Positions 1-7,122 of a DNA stretch of 13,220 bases are shown piece by piece (the stretch's first letter is position 1; every line of letters starts with the position of its first letter). Below the pieces are notes generated by a model, which was not told where the DNA came from, did not search any database, and saw only the letters and a list, made by a program, of their open reading frames with translations. The DNA is from an uncultured Lachnospiraceae bacterium (GTDB lineage: Bacteria > Bacillota > Clostridia > Lachnospirales > Lachnospiraceae): positions 1 through 13,220 of the forward strand of contig CATYEA010000032.1 of the NCBI GenBank assembly GCA_958405355.1, read 5' to 3'. The position numbers and the translations under genes were made by a program.

Positions 1-34
1 GGAGAAATAAGAGGATGAATACACGAAAGAGAAA

Positions 35-70
35 AAAGGGCAAAGCTGTTATGTGAAAGCTTTGCCCTTT
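35..70 (+). terminator. Intrinsic terminator of a gene upstream of the window
   Basis: A perfect 13-bp inverted repeat (35-47 pairing with 58-70) encloses a 10-nt loop. The stem carries a GGGC/GCCC core, starts with an A-run and ends in TTT followed by an AT-rich stretch. The flanking A and T runs would let it work in either direction. It probably ends a gene whose body lies left of position 1: a TAA at 8-10 could be that gene's stop, but too little sequence is present to say. Confidence 0.75.
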
Positions 71-143
71 ATATGTGATAATTTTTTCGATTCTTTTTAT
101 AAATTCTTCAGTATTTATACATCATTTTTTCACAACTTCCGCA

Positions 144-149
144 TATAAT
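144..149 (+). promoter_or_regulatory. Putative -10 box for the VTC-like gene
   Basis: A perfect TATAAT lies about 60 bp upstream of the gene starting at 210, in an AT-rich gap after a terminator, which is where a promoter must be. I see no convincing TTGACA-like -35 box at 16-18 bp spacing, nor an extended TGn -10. The site may depend on an activator or may be a chance match. Confidence 0.4.
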
Positions 150-209
150 AGTAAGAGTAGAGAAGGTCAATGGGGAAACACTTTTTGGAAAGGGTGAATA
201 TAATAATTA

Positions 210-851
210 ATGGATAGAGAAGTTTATTACGAGAACAATAATGTTCTTGATATGAAAGATTATGAAAAAATGATAGAATCCATTCAGAATGCACCGGAAA
301 ATCGATTGAGTAAGGTTAACAGAGTCCGGAAAATATATTTTAATGACGAGATTAATTATCTGGAAGACGGTATGGATGCGGATTCTGGAGATAAGGATGT
401 TTATAGTATCGTCATGGTGAATTTTGACACGGAACATTTAATGGTTGAGAGGAAAAGCCGCAGGTCTGGTATGGTCTATAAGGATTATGCTCCGATTACC
501 GCAAATGAATGCCGTAGAATTTTCAGAGGTGATGTTCGCTGGCTGAAAGAAAGCCAATATTCCCTGCTTAGAAATTTGTATTTGGAGATTACAGTCAATC
601 TCAGAACGATTGGTGTCGTCGTTGACTATGAACGTCAGCGGTTTAAAGTACATAACAGCAATGATTACATACAATTTGATTTATCGGTTCGTTCCATTTA
701 TGGAAGGAAAGGGGATTTGTTGGCGGATCAGCTGGATATGAAAGAACGACTGGATGCGGGGCATGTCATCATGACCTACAAACAGAGCATTCATATTCCA
801 CCGATATTCAGATCTGTACTGGCTCTGGTGCCGAAAGCAGAAGTTTCATAA
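210..851 (+). CDS. Divergent VTC/CYTH-fold (triphosphate tunnel) protein
   Basis: A 213-aa soluble protein without signal peptide or membrane segment. Its motif order fits the VTC domain (the polyphosphate polymerase-type CYTH domain of bacteria and yeast VTC4): VRKIYFND near 39-46, a basic LMVERKSRRSG strand near 77-87, an ITANECRRIFRGD helix near 96-108 (family form: LTxEECRRLLxGD), VVVDYERQRF near 136-145, YIQFDLSVRS near 153-162, and a last strand VIMTYKQSIHIP near 186-197. Family members are usually about 230-250 aa, so this one is slightly short. The central strand that normally carries alternating basic residues (KxRIRYY type) reads VYSIVMVNF, and the Glu normally two residues before the last-strand Lys is Thr189. 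Substrate binding or catalysis may therefore be altered. The ATG at 210 has its nearest GA-rich Shine-Dalgarno (189-194) about 15 nt upstream, longer than ideal. It is monocistronic, with none of the usual CotH or DUF4956 partners nearby. The fold assignment is fairly secure; the activity is not. Confidence 0.68.
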   Translation: MDREVYYENNNVLDMKDYEKMIESIQNAPENRLSKVNRVRKIYFNDEINYLEDGMDADSGDKDVYSIVMVNFDTEHLMVERKSRRSGMVYKDYAPITANECRRIFRGDVRWLKESQYSLLRNLYLEITVNLRTIGVVVDYERQRFKVHNSNDYIQFDLSVRSIYGRKGDLLADQLDMKERLDAGHVIMTYKQSIHIPPIFRSVLALVPKAEVS

Positions 852-885
852 TTCAGAATGGTCAGGGTATTTTGTCCTGAAAAAG

Positions 886-922
886 AAAAAGGGAATTGTC
901 GGGAAATAGACAATTCCCTTTT
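886..922. terminator. Strong bidirectional intrinsic terminator
   Basis: A stem with AAAAGGGAATTGTC on the left and GACAATTCCCTTTT on the right (pairing roughly 887-900 with 909-922) closes an 8-nt loop. There are T-runs after the stem on both strands; on the minus strand the run reads TTTTTCTTTTTC. It ends the VTC-like gene 35 bp after its stop. It can also catch transcripts arriving from the oppositely oriented aminotransferase gene. Confidence 0.88.
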
Positions 923-994
923 ATCACATATTTAAAGGTAGTGCTGTTTGGAGTGAAAAAAATGTCTGAAGTATATACTTTTAAATAAAATTTT

Positions 995-1032
995 CAGGGA
1001 GGATGTGACTCTTAAGAGCCATATTCTCCCTG
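995..1032 (-). terminator. Hairpin 3' of the minus-strand aminotransferase gene
   Basis: A 19-nt arm (995-1013) pairs with its immediate neighbour (1014-1032). The match is near perfect: CAGGGAG/CTCCCTG at the base, two G-U pairs and one A-C mismatch. The tip CTCTTAAGAG is palindromic, so real folding would open a small loop there. On the minus strand the stem is followed by GAAAATTTTATTT, a moderate U-tract 13 nt past the aminotransferase stop, so it most likely terminates that gene. The near-perfect palindrome could also be a protein-binding site. Confidence 0.65.
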
Positions 1033-1045
1033 CTTTGTATAAGAA

Positions 1046-2143
1046 TTATCCAAGTAAGTTTTCAATAACAGCCAGCAGCTCGTCATTTTTATCCGGCATC
1101 ATAATGCAGAAACGGAAATATTTGTTGTTCAGAAACGGAAAATCGGAACAGTCCCGGATCATGAGTTTTTCATGAATGGCCGCCTCAAAAACATCCATGG
1201 CTGTCACATCGTCCTTGAGTATTTTTAAAAGGATGAAGTTGGCCTTTGGCGTATAATAGGTGACACCGCTGAAATCGTCCAATTTCCGGCAGATTCGGTC
1301 TCTTTCGGAAGAAATGAGCTGCCGGGTCTGGGCGATATAATCTTCGTCGGTGAACATGATTTCTCCGGCAATGGCGGCCAGTGTATTGATAGCCCAAGGG
1401 TCCTGATGTCCGACAACTTCTTTGACCAGGTCCCGATTGCCGCAGATGGCATAGCCGAGACGAAGTCCCGGTGCGGCAAAAAATTTGGAAACACCCCGAA
1501 GAACGATGATGTTATTATAATACTGGGACAGAGGAATTGCGGTGATATCCTGTATGTCTTCAGCAAATTCCACATAGGTTTCATCTACGAGAACATAGAT
1601 CCCGTTTTCTTTACAGATATCAAGAATCTTACGCATGTCAGAGCGGGAAATAGCTGTAGATGTGGGATTGTTTGGATTGCATATGATCAGCAAATCGATG
1701 GTTTCGTTTAACTGTTTGGCAAGCAGGTCCACATGGACAGAAAAACCATGGCTTTCATCCAATCGATAATACCGGGAGGTACCGCCGGCCAGCGTAACTT
1801 CACGTTCATATTCGGAATAAGTCGGTCCGAGAATGAGCGCTTTATGTGGTTTTAAGATCTGGATAAACAGGGAAATAAGCTCCGTGGAGCCATTTCCAAC
1901 AATAATATTTTTAAAATCAGTATCTACGTAGGAGGCGATACATTTTCTCAGGGAAGTATATTCTCGCTCAGGATAGCCGGTGATCGCATCGATACGTTCA
2001 GCCAGCGCACAGCGCAGTTTTGGAGAAATACCGATAGGGTTGACGTTGGCGGCAAAACTGGTAATTTCTTCCCTTGGGATGTGGTAGATTTCCTCGATTT
2101 TCTCAAGGTCGCTGCCGTGAAAATGTTCGGATTTTTGTGTCAT
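1046..2143 (-). CDS. PLP-dependent aminotransferase/decarboxylase, HisC/CobD group
   Basis: A 365-aa fold-type-I (class I/II) PLP enzyme, probably a cytosolic homodimer. Visible active-site elements are GNGSTELI near 83-90 (phosphate cup), CNPNNPTS near 155-162, VDETYVEF near 186-193 (Asp187 holding the pyridine nitrogen), SKFFAAPGLRLGY near 219-231 with Lys220 as the Schiff-base lysine, and Arg228 for the carboxylate. The N-terminus (HGSDLEKIEEIY, then AANVNPIG) resembles threonine-phosphate decarboxylase (CobD), while length and remaining motifs also fit histidinol-phosphate aminotransferase. No cobalamin or histidine gene is nearby to decide. An in-frame ATG lies 11 codons upstream, but the start at 2143 is preferred because GAGGAG lies 8-9 nt before it on the minus strand. 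The gene stands alone and is divergent from the DUF5717-like gene. The fold and PLP chemistry are certain; the substrate is not. Confidence 0.85.
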   Translation of the reverse strand: MTQKSEHFHGSDLEKIEEIYHIPREEITSFAANVNPIGISPKLRCALAERIDAITGYPEREYTSLRKCIASYVDTDFKNIIVGNGSTELISLFIQILKPHKALILGPTYSEYEREVTLAGGTSRYYRLDESHGFSVHVDLLAKQLNETIDLLIICNPNNPTSTAISRSDMRKILDICKENGIYVLVDETYVEFAEDIQDITAIPLSQYYNNIIVLRGVSKFFAAPGLRLGYAICGNRDLVKEVVGHQDPWAINTLAAIAGEIMFTDEDYIAQTRQLISSERDRICRKLDDFSGVTYYTPKANFILLKILKDDVTAMDVFEAAIHEKLMIRDCSDFPFLNNKYFRFCIMMPDKNDELLAVIENLLG

Positions 2144-2167
2144 AATATTACTCCTCATTACTTTTTG

Positions 2168-2197
2168 TTGCACCAATATTCATTCTAGTGGTATAAT
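2168..2197 (+). promoter_or_regulatory. Predicted sigma-A promoter for the DUF5717-like operon
   Basis: A perfect TATAAT at 2192-2197 is preceded, after an 18-nt spacer, by TTGCAC (2168-2173), a weak -35. The predicted start is near 2204, about 45 nt upstream of the TTG start at 2250. The -10 box lies only 2 nt from the -10 box of the opposing promoter, so the two probably cannot be occupied at once. Confidence 0.55.
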
Positions 2198-2199
2198 CT

Positions 2200-2228
2200 A
2201 TATTAGTACATTTCATTTAAAAATGCAA
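2200..2228 (-). promoter_or_regulatory. Predicted sigma-A promoter for the aminotransferase gene
   Basis: Read on the minus strand, TTGCAT (2228-2223) is separated by exactly 17 nt from TAATAT (2205-2200). This gives a start near 2193 and a leader of about 50 nt before the ATG at 2143. Its elements interleave with those of the plus-strand promoter at 2168-2197. Confidence 0.5.
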
Positions 2229-2249
2229 ATGATAAACAGGAGAGAAACA

Positions 2250-5200
2250 TTGAAAGAAAAGATAAATTTATTGTCTAAAGGAATATTTGAATATGGCTGT
2301 CCGGATATTCGGGTTTCAGAAAAATCGATTTTTCTGGAAGTTGAGGCCGGAAGCTGCTTTTCGGGAGAATTTCGGGTCTATGCGGTCAACGGCATCGACG
2401 TGAGGGCGAAGGTCTTTTCTTCCAATAAACAGATGCACTGTGCGGAAACGGATATTATTGGAACGGATAACCGAATCCATTTTACGTTTATGGCGGATAA
2501 TATGGAGCCGGGAGATAAGGCAGAAGGTCATATCAGCATCATCAGTAACGGCGGGGAGATTCAGATTCCTTACAAGGTGTCTGTGCGTTCACCTTACTGT
2601 ATGACAAGCATCGGCGAAGTAGGAAACCTGGAGGAATTTTCCAGACTGGCTTCCGAACATTGGCAGGAGGCTGTGAATTTGTTCAAGTCTGCGGATTTCC
2701 CGAGAGTTTTTCTGATTAATAAGATTCACGCTCATATTTATGAAAAGTTGATGAAGAGCCGGAATATTAACCAGGCACTGGAAGAATTTCTTTATACATT
2801 AAAGAAAAAACAAAAGGTAACGATTTCGGTGACTCAGAGAGAAATCGTTCTGAATAATCTGTCTGAGGCCCTCAGTGACAAGCTGGTTTTGGAGAAAAAT
2901 ACCTGGGGCTATCAGGAAATTTATGTTCATGCCGAAGGCGATTTCCTGAGTGTTTATAAAAAACGTTTGACGACCCAGGATTTCCTTGGAAGTTATTATG
3001 AATTGGAATACTTTATTAATCCGGAATTTTTGAAACGGGGATATAACTATGGCCGGATTATTTTGTCAACATTTTCCCAGTCTATAGAGATTAAGGTCTG
3101 CTGTCATCAGGAGGTTTTCCGGGAAGATGAAGAACCGCGTGCTTCCATTCGCAGCAGTATTTATCATATTGAACGGCGCTATCTGGATTGGAAGGCCGGA
3201 AAGATCGATCCGGATACATGGAGCAGAGAGACCCGGGAGGATGTGGATTGCTGTCGAAATACCAGCGATGATGTGCGCTATGCTCTTTTAGAGGCGCATT
3301 TTTTAATGACTATCGGTGAAGAAAACAGTGCGAAAGACATTATGAGCCAGATTAATGGCCGGGAGCTTCGCAGAAATTCCATGTTGGAATATTGTTACTT
3401 TATGTATATTACATCTCTGTACCGCAGAGAGCCGGATTATACCCACTATGTTATCACGCGGATGTGGGAATATTATGAGGGGCAGTGTGACCGATGGGAA
3501 GTTCTGTGGATGCTGCTTCAATTGGATGAGCGGCTTAAAAACGGCGGTATCCAGACATTTAAACGTTTGAAAGCAGAATTTGAACGTGGCTGTCACAGTC
3601 CGGTCATGTATCAGGAAGCGCTTCGGATGGCCAATGAGGATCCGTCGATGATTCGGGAGATGGATGATTTCGAGGCCCAGTTACTTTACTGGGGAACCCG
3701 GCATGATGCTTTGGGGACACAATTGTTGTATCAGTTTGCAGATTTGGCTGCCCGGGAAAAAACCTATAAGCCGATGGTGCTCCGGGCGTTGATGCGCCTT
3801 TGTGAAAAACATGAGAACAAAGAGCTTTTAGCTGCGGTATGCAGCCTGCTTATTAAAGGAAATAAAACGGATATAAAATATAATGAATGGTATCTGAAAG
3901 GTATTCGTTATTCGCTGAAACTGACCCGTCTTTATGAGTATTATATGCTTTCGTTGGATGAAGCGAAGGTTATAGAGCTTCCGACGGCAGTGCTTTATTA
4001 TTTTAATTATAATAATCAGTTAGACTGGACACGTAAGGCATTTTTATATTGCTATATTATCCGGCATCGCCAGAGCCTGGAACGGATTTACTATTCCTAT
4101 GACAACATCATGAAGGCCTTTACCTATGAACAGCTCAGTCTGGGGCGTATGGATGATAAACTGGCGGAACTTTACAAATTTTATATTACCCGTGATAAGA
4201 TGAATAGTAAGCTGGCCAGAGAATTGCCGGATATTATGTTTAAACATCAGATTCAGTGTGCTCATCCGGGAATTGTCAGTGCCGTAGTGACCATGCGGGA
4301 AGTCAATCGGGAATTCATCTATCCGGTGACCGGTGGAAAAGCTTATGTGGATATTTTCATGGATGAATATAATATTGCCTTTGAGGATTCTGAGGGCAAT
4401 CGGTATATGCGCACAGTGGATTATACGATGAACAAGCTCATGGATGAGTCGGAATTTATCAAGGACTGTTATGAAATGTGTCCGGATAATTCCAAAGTGC
4501 TTATGAACCGAAGCGAGAGGGCTTTGAAATATCAGATGATTGACGATACGTCCATTGAGATTTTTAAACGGACGCTGAAGATTCATTCGATCTGTGATGA
4601 GTATCGAAAAAATATTTTAAAGAACCTGATCGATATTTATTACGAGAATTATGAGGGGGAAACCCTGGAGAAATACCTCATTCGTTTGGATATTCATCTT
4701 CTCGGCAGCGAAGAGCGGGGAAGTATTATTGAATACTATATTCAGCGCGGCTTTTATGAGAAAGCTTTCGAAGCCATCAGCGAATATGGGTATGAAGATA
4801 TTCGGGATAAGCGGCTGATGCGGCTGACCTCCAGAATGATACGGAAACGGAATTATGAGGAAGATGCTCTGCTTTTGGAGATGGCCTTTTATACATTTAA
4901 AGCGGGAAAATATGACGAGATCATTCTGGAATATCTGAACCGGTATTATCTCGGAACGACAAAAGATTATATGGATATCTGGCAGGCGGCCATTGGCTTT
5001 GAGGTGGAAGTTCACCAGCTTGAGGAAAAAATGCTCTGTCAGGTACTTTTTACGGAAGATATGGTGGAAGAGAGCGGACCTGTCTTTGATTCTTATTACC
5101 GGGTACATCCGAATATCAAAATTGTACGTGCTTATCTGGCTTACAGCGCCTACAGTTATCTTGTTAAAGATACGGAGCTGAAAGAAAACATATTCCAGTA

Positions 5201-5792
5201 TATGGAGATTGAGATGGACCAGATGGAGCGGGGCAGAGATGTATGCAGTCTGGCTATGTTAAAATATCTTTCGGGACATGATTATGGCGCCGGCCAGTAC
5301 AATGGCTGGATTTGCCGGGAAGTACGCCGTTTTATGAGCCGGGGAGTGATGCTTCCGTGGTTTAAGTCTTTTATGAATCTGACGGATATCCCTCAGGAGC
5401 TGGCGGACCGGGTATTTGTGACCTATACGACAAATCCGGCCCATACGGTGAAAGTGAATTACCGGATTGATTCAGAACAGAAGACCGGTGAATGGAAAGA
5501 AGAAAACATGCAGAGTGTTTATGGTGGGATTTTTGTCAAATCCTGGACATTGTTTGCAGGTGAAAAACTGACATGGCAGGCACTGGATGATGATGGCGAG
5601 GATATTATTGTCACTGAAAATCAGGAAATTGTACAGGACATTGACGGAGAACGTCAGCCTGTCAGCGGTATGGATTACATCAACCGGATGATTCTCCAGA
5701 AGGACTTTAATGATTACGATGCACTGTATCGAACAGCCAGTGAATACAGCCGCAGGAAGGCGCTGGCCGAAAAAGTGTTTGAACTACTTTAG
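2250..5792 (+). CDS. DUF5717-like giant helical-repeat protein
   Basis: A 1180-aa protein with no signal peptide or membrane segment, so probably cytosolic. I recognise it, from memory only, as the type annotated DUF5717 in Lachnospiraceae; its function is unknown. Order of regions: a beta-sandwich-like domain around 1-113 (MEPGDKAEGHISI and IPYKVSVRSPY strands, Ig/BACON-like in feel); a conserved-looking helix EFSRLASEHWQEAVNLF near 125-145; a second beta-rich segment near 212-288; a long, mostly alpha-helical region near 300-1040 rich in Tyr, Glu, Arg and Leu, with TPR-like spacing (for example LDIHLLGSEERGSIIEYYIQ and RGFYEKAFEAISEYG near 840); and a beta-rich C-terminal domain near 1050-1131 followed by a basic helix. 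The upstream in-frame ATG at 2223 overlaps a predicted promoter of the opposite gene. The TTG at 2250 is preferred because AGGAGAG (2239-2245) sits 4-5 nt before it. It leads a four-gene unit; the next gene starts 16 nt after its stop. A scaffold or client-binding role is possible but only inferred. Confidence 0.75.
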   Translation: MKEKINLLSKGIFEYGCPDIRVSEKSIFLEVEAGSCFSGEFRVYAVNGIDVRAKVFSSNKQMHCAETDIIGTDNRIHFTFMADNMEPGDKAEGHISIISNGGEIQIPYKVSVRSPYCMTSIGEVGNLEEFSRLASEHWQEAVNLFKSADFPRVFLINKIHAHIYEKLMKSRNINQALEEFLYTLKKKQKVTISVTQREIVLNNLSEALSDKLVLEKNTWGYQEIYVHAEGDFLSVYKKRLTTQDFLGSYYELEYFINPEFLKRGYNYGRIILSTFSQSIEIKVCCHQEVFREDEEPRASIRSSIYHIERRYLDWKAGKIDPDTWSRETREDVDCCRNTSDDVRYALLEAHFLMTIGEENSAKDIMSQINGRELRRNSMLEYCYFMYITSLYRREPDYTHYVITRMWEYYEGQCDRWEVLWMLLQLDERLKNGGIQTFKRLKAEFERGCHSPVMYQEALRMANEDPSMIREMDDFEAQLLYWGTRHDALGTQLLYQFADLAAREKTYKPMVLRALMRLCEKHENKELLAAVCSLLIKGNKTDIKYNEWYLKGIRYSLKLTRLYEYYMLSLDEAKVIELPTAVLYYFNYNNQLDWTRKAFLYCYIIRHRQSLERIYYSYDNIMKAFTYEQLSLGRMDDKLAELYKFYITRDKMNSKLARELPDIMFKHQIQCAHPGIVSAVVTMREVNREFIYPVTGGKAYVDIFMDEYNIAFEDSEGNRYMRTVDYTMNKLMDESEFIKDCYEMCPDNSKVLMNRSERALKYQMIDDTSIEIFKRTLKIHSICDEYRKNILKNLIDIYYENYEGETLEKYLIRLDIHLLGSEERGSIIEYYIQRGFYEKAFEAISEYGYEDIRDKRLMRLTSRMIRKRNYEEDALLLEMAFYTFKAGKYDEIILEYLNRYYLGTTKDYMDIWQAAIGFEVEVHQLEEKMLCQVLFTEDMVEESGPVFDSYYRVHPNIKIVRAYLAYSAYSYLVKDTELKENIFQYMEIEMDQMERGRDVCSLAMLKYLSGHDYGAGQYNGWICREVRRFMSRGVMLPWFKSFMNLTDIPQELADRVFVTYTTNPAHTVKVNYRIDSEQKTGEWKEENMQSVYGGIFVKSWTLFAGEKLTWQALDDDGEDIIVTENQEIVQDIDGERQPVSGMDYINRMILQKDFNDYDALYRTASEYSRRKALAEKVFELL

Positions 5793-5808
5793 AGAAGAGG
5801 ACGTGTCT

Positions 5809-7122
5809 ATGGACAATCGAGTGAAAGAACTGATCATCGGATATGATTTATGCAATGATTATGTCCAGATCAGTTGTTATAATCAGAAAACACAGGATAT
5901 GGATACGATTTGCTATATCGGAGAAAAAATGCTGGATCGGGTGCCCGCAGTGCTCTGCCGGCTTTATGAGGACCGTTCCTGGGTCTGCGGTTATGATGCC
6001 TGGAAGGCGGTCAATGAACATCGGGGGACTCTGGTAGAAAATTTCGTGGATGCGCTGGAGCCTCAAAATGCCATTATGGTGGATGATGACTTCTATTCCA
6101 GTGCCGAGCTGGTGCGGATTTTTATGACGGAAAGTTTGAAATTGCTGACTAAGTATTATCCTCACTGGTGTGTGGGGCAATTGACTATTGCCGTGGAATC
6201 CCTTGGGAAAAATACGGTGGAGGCTTTAAAGGCGCTGTGCGGCACCATGGGTTTTGATGAAGAGAGATTAACAGTGATCAATCATGTATCGGCCTATGAA
6301 CATTATGCGCTGAATCAGAAGAAAGAATTGTGGCAGCACGATGTGGGACTGTTTGATTATTCTCAGCGTGGCATGACTTATTATCATCTGGCGATTTCTA
6401 AGAAGCGAATGCCGATTGCGGTCATGGCAACAACAGTTCCGTTGACCGAGTATTTTGACGGCAGTGAGATTGGCCAGGCAGCACCGCCGGAATTGGACCG
6501 GAGATTTTTGGAAGTTGTCCGAAAGGTGACAGCCAATAAGATTATCTCGACGGTTTATCTGACTGGTGAAGGATTTGAAGGAAATTGGGCAAAGATTTCT
6601 TTGAAAAATCTCTGTCATCATCGGAAAGGTTTTATCGGTTCCAATATTTTTTCGCGGGGTGCCTGCTATTACAGCCTGATGGCAGCGGGCCTGTTGGAGG
6701 AGGGCAGCTTTGTTGCCCTCAATGAGGATGTCATATCGAAAACCATATATATTCGCGGCAGCAAAAAGCGGGAGATGGCGAATGAGGAAATCGTACAGGC
6801 CGGTCAGGTCTGGTACGATGTTCAGGCCGAAGCGGATTTTATTACCGACGGTATGGATCATGTGACGATTCATCTGATGGATTATCTGAGCCGTCGGGAG
6901 CGTTCCATTCAGATCTCTTTGGCGGATTTTAAAGAAGAAAAACGTCCCGATAAGACGGGACATTTTAAACTTTGTCTCCGATTTGATGACCCGGTCCATT
7001 GTCATGTATATTTAAGCGACAATGGTTTTGGGGAGTTTTATCCTCCGTCGGAAAAAACGGTGGAACAGGTATTTATGACGAAACCCTGGAGGATAAAGAG
7101 GTTCATGAGCCGGGAAGATTGA
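5809..7122 (+). CDS. DUF5716-like protein with actin/Hsp70-type ATPase fold
   Basis: A 437-aa cytosolic protein. The first strand, ELIIGYDLCNDYVQISCYN (7-25), has the layout of the phosphate-1 loop of actin/Hsp70/ParM-fold ATPases. A second phosphate-like hairpin, VGLFDYSQRGMTYYHLAI, lies near 179-196, and VYLTGEGFEG near 248-257 matches the adenosine-binding turn. The classic Gly/Thr pattern of phosphate 2 (DxGxGT) is degraded, so nucleotide hydrolysis is uncertain. The part after about 315 is beta-rich, starts with IYIRG and contains a VTIHLMDYLSRRERSIQISL stretch resembling an Hsp70 substrate-binding beta domain; this is the segment I associate with the DUF5716 C-terminal domain. The ATG at 5809 is chosen because AGAGG (5796-5800) lies 8 nt upstream; an in-frame GTG at 5803 is too close to it. 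The reading frame extends back into the previous gene without a plausible start. Its stop overlaps the TTG start of the next gene (TTGA), suggesting translational coupling. Confidence 0.75.
   Translation: MDNRVKELIIGYDLCNDYVQISCYNQKTQDMDTICYIGEKMLDRVPAVLCRLYEDRSWVCGYDAWKAVNEHRGTLVENFVDALEPQNAIMVDDDFYSSAELVRIFMTESLKLLTKYYPHWCVGQLTIAVESLGKNTVEALKALCGTMGFDEERLTVINHVSAYEHYALNQKKELWQHDVGLFDYSQRGMTYYHLAISKKRMPIAVMATTVPLTEYFDGSEIGQAAPPELDRRFLEVVRKVTANKIISTVYLTGEGFEGNWAKISLKNLCHHRKGFIGSNIFSRGACYYSLMAAGLLEEGSFVALNEDVISKTIYIRGSKKREMANEEIVQAGQVWYDVQAEADFITDGMDHVTIHLMDYLSRRERSIQISLADFKEEKRPDKTGHFKLCLRFDDPVHCHVYLSDNGFGEFYPPSEKTVEQVFMTKPWRIKRFMSRED

Noticed and set aside
962..988. Eight-codon ORF (MSEVYTFK) with a GGAG upstream, before a hairpin, resembling an attenuator leader peptide
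   Set aside because: The next gene past the hairpin is on the opposite strand, so no plus-strand gene exists for it to attenuate.
6268..7005. Long minus-strand open frame (245 codons) opposite the DUF5716-like gene
   Set aside because: It mirrors a convincing plus-strand gene, its translation is His/Ile/Arg/Phe-rich without family motifs, and no ribosome binding site or promoter precedes it.
6999..7118. Upstream extension of the TPR-like gene to a TTG at 6999
   Set aside because: It would overlap the DUF5716-like gene by 124 nt; the added residues look like out-of-frame noise, and TTG 7119 gives a normal coupled overlap.
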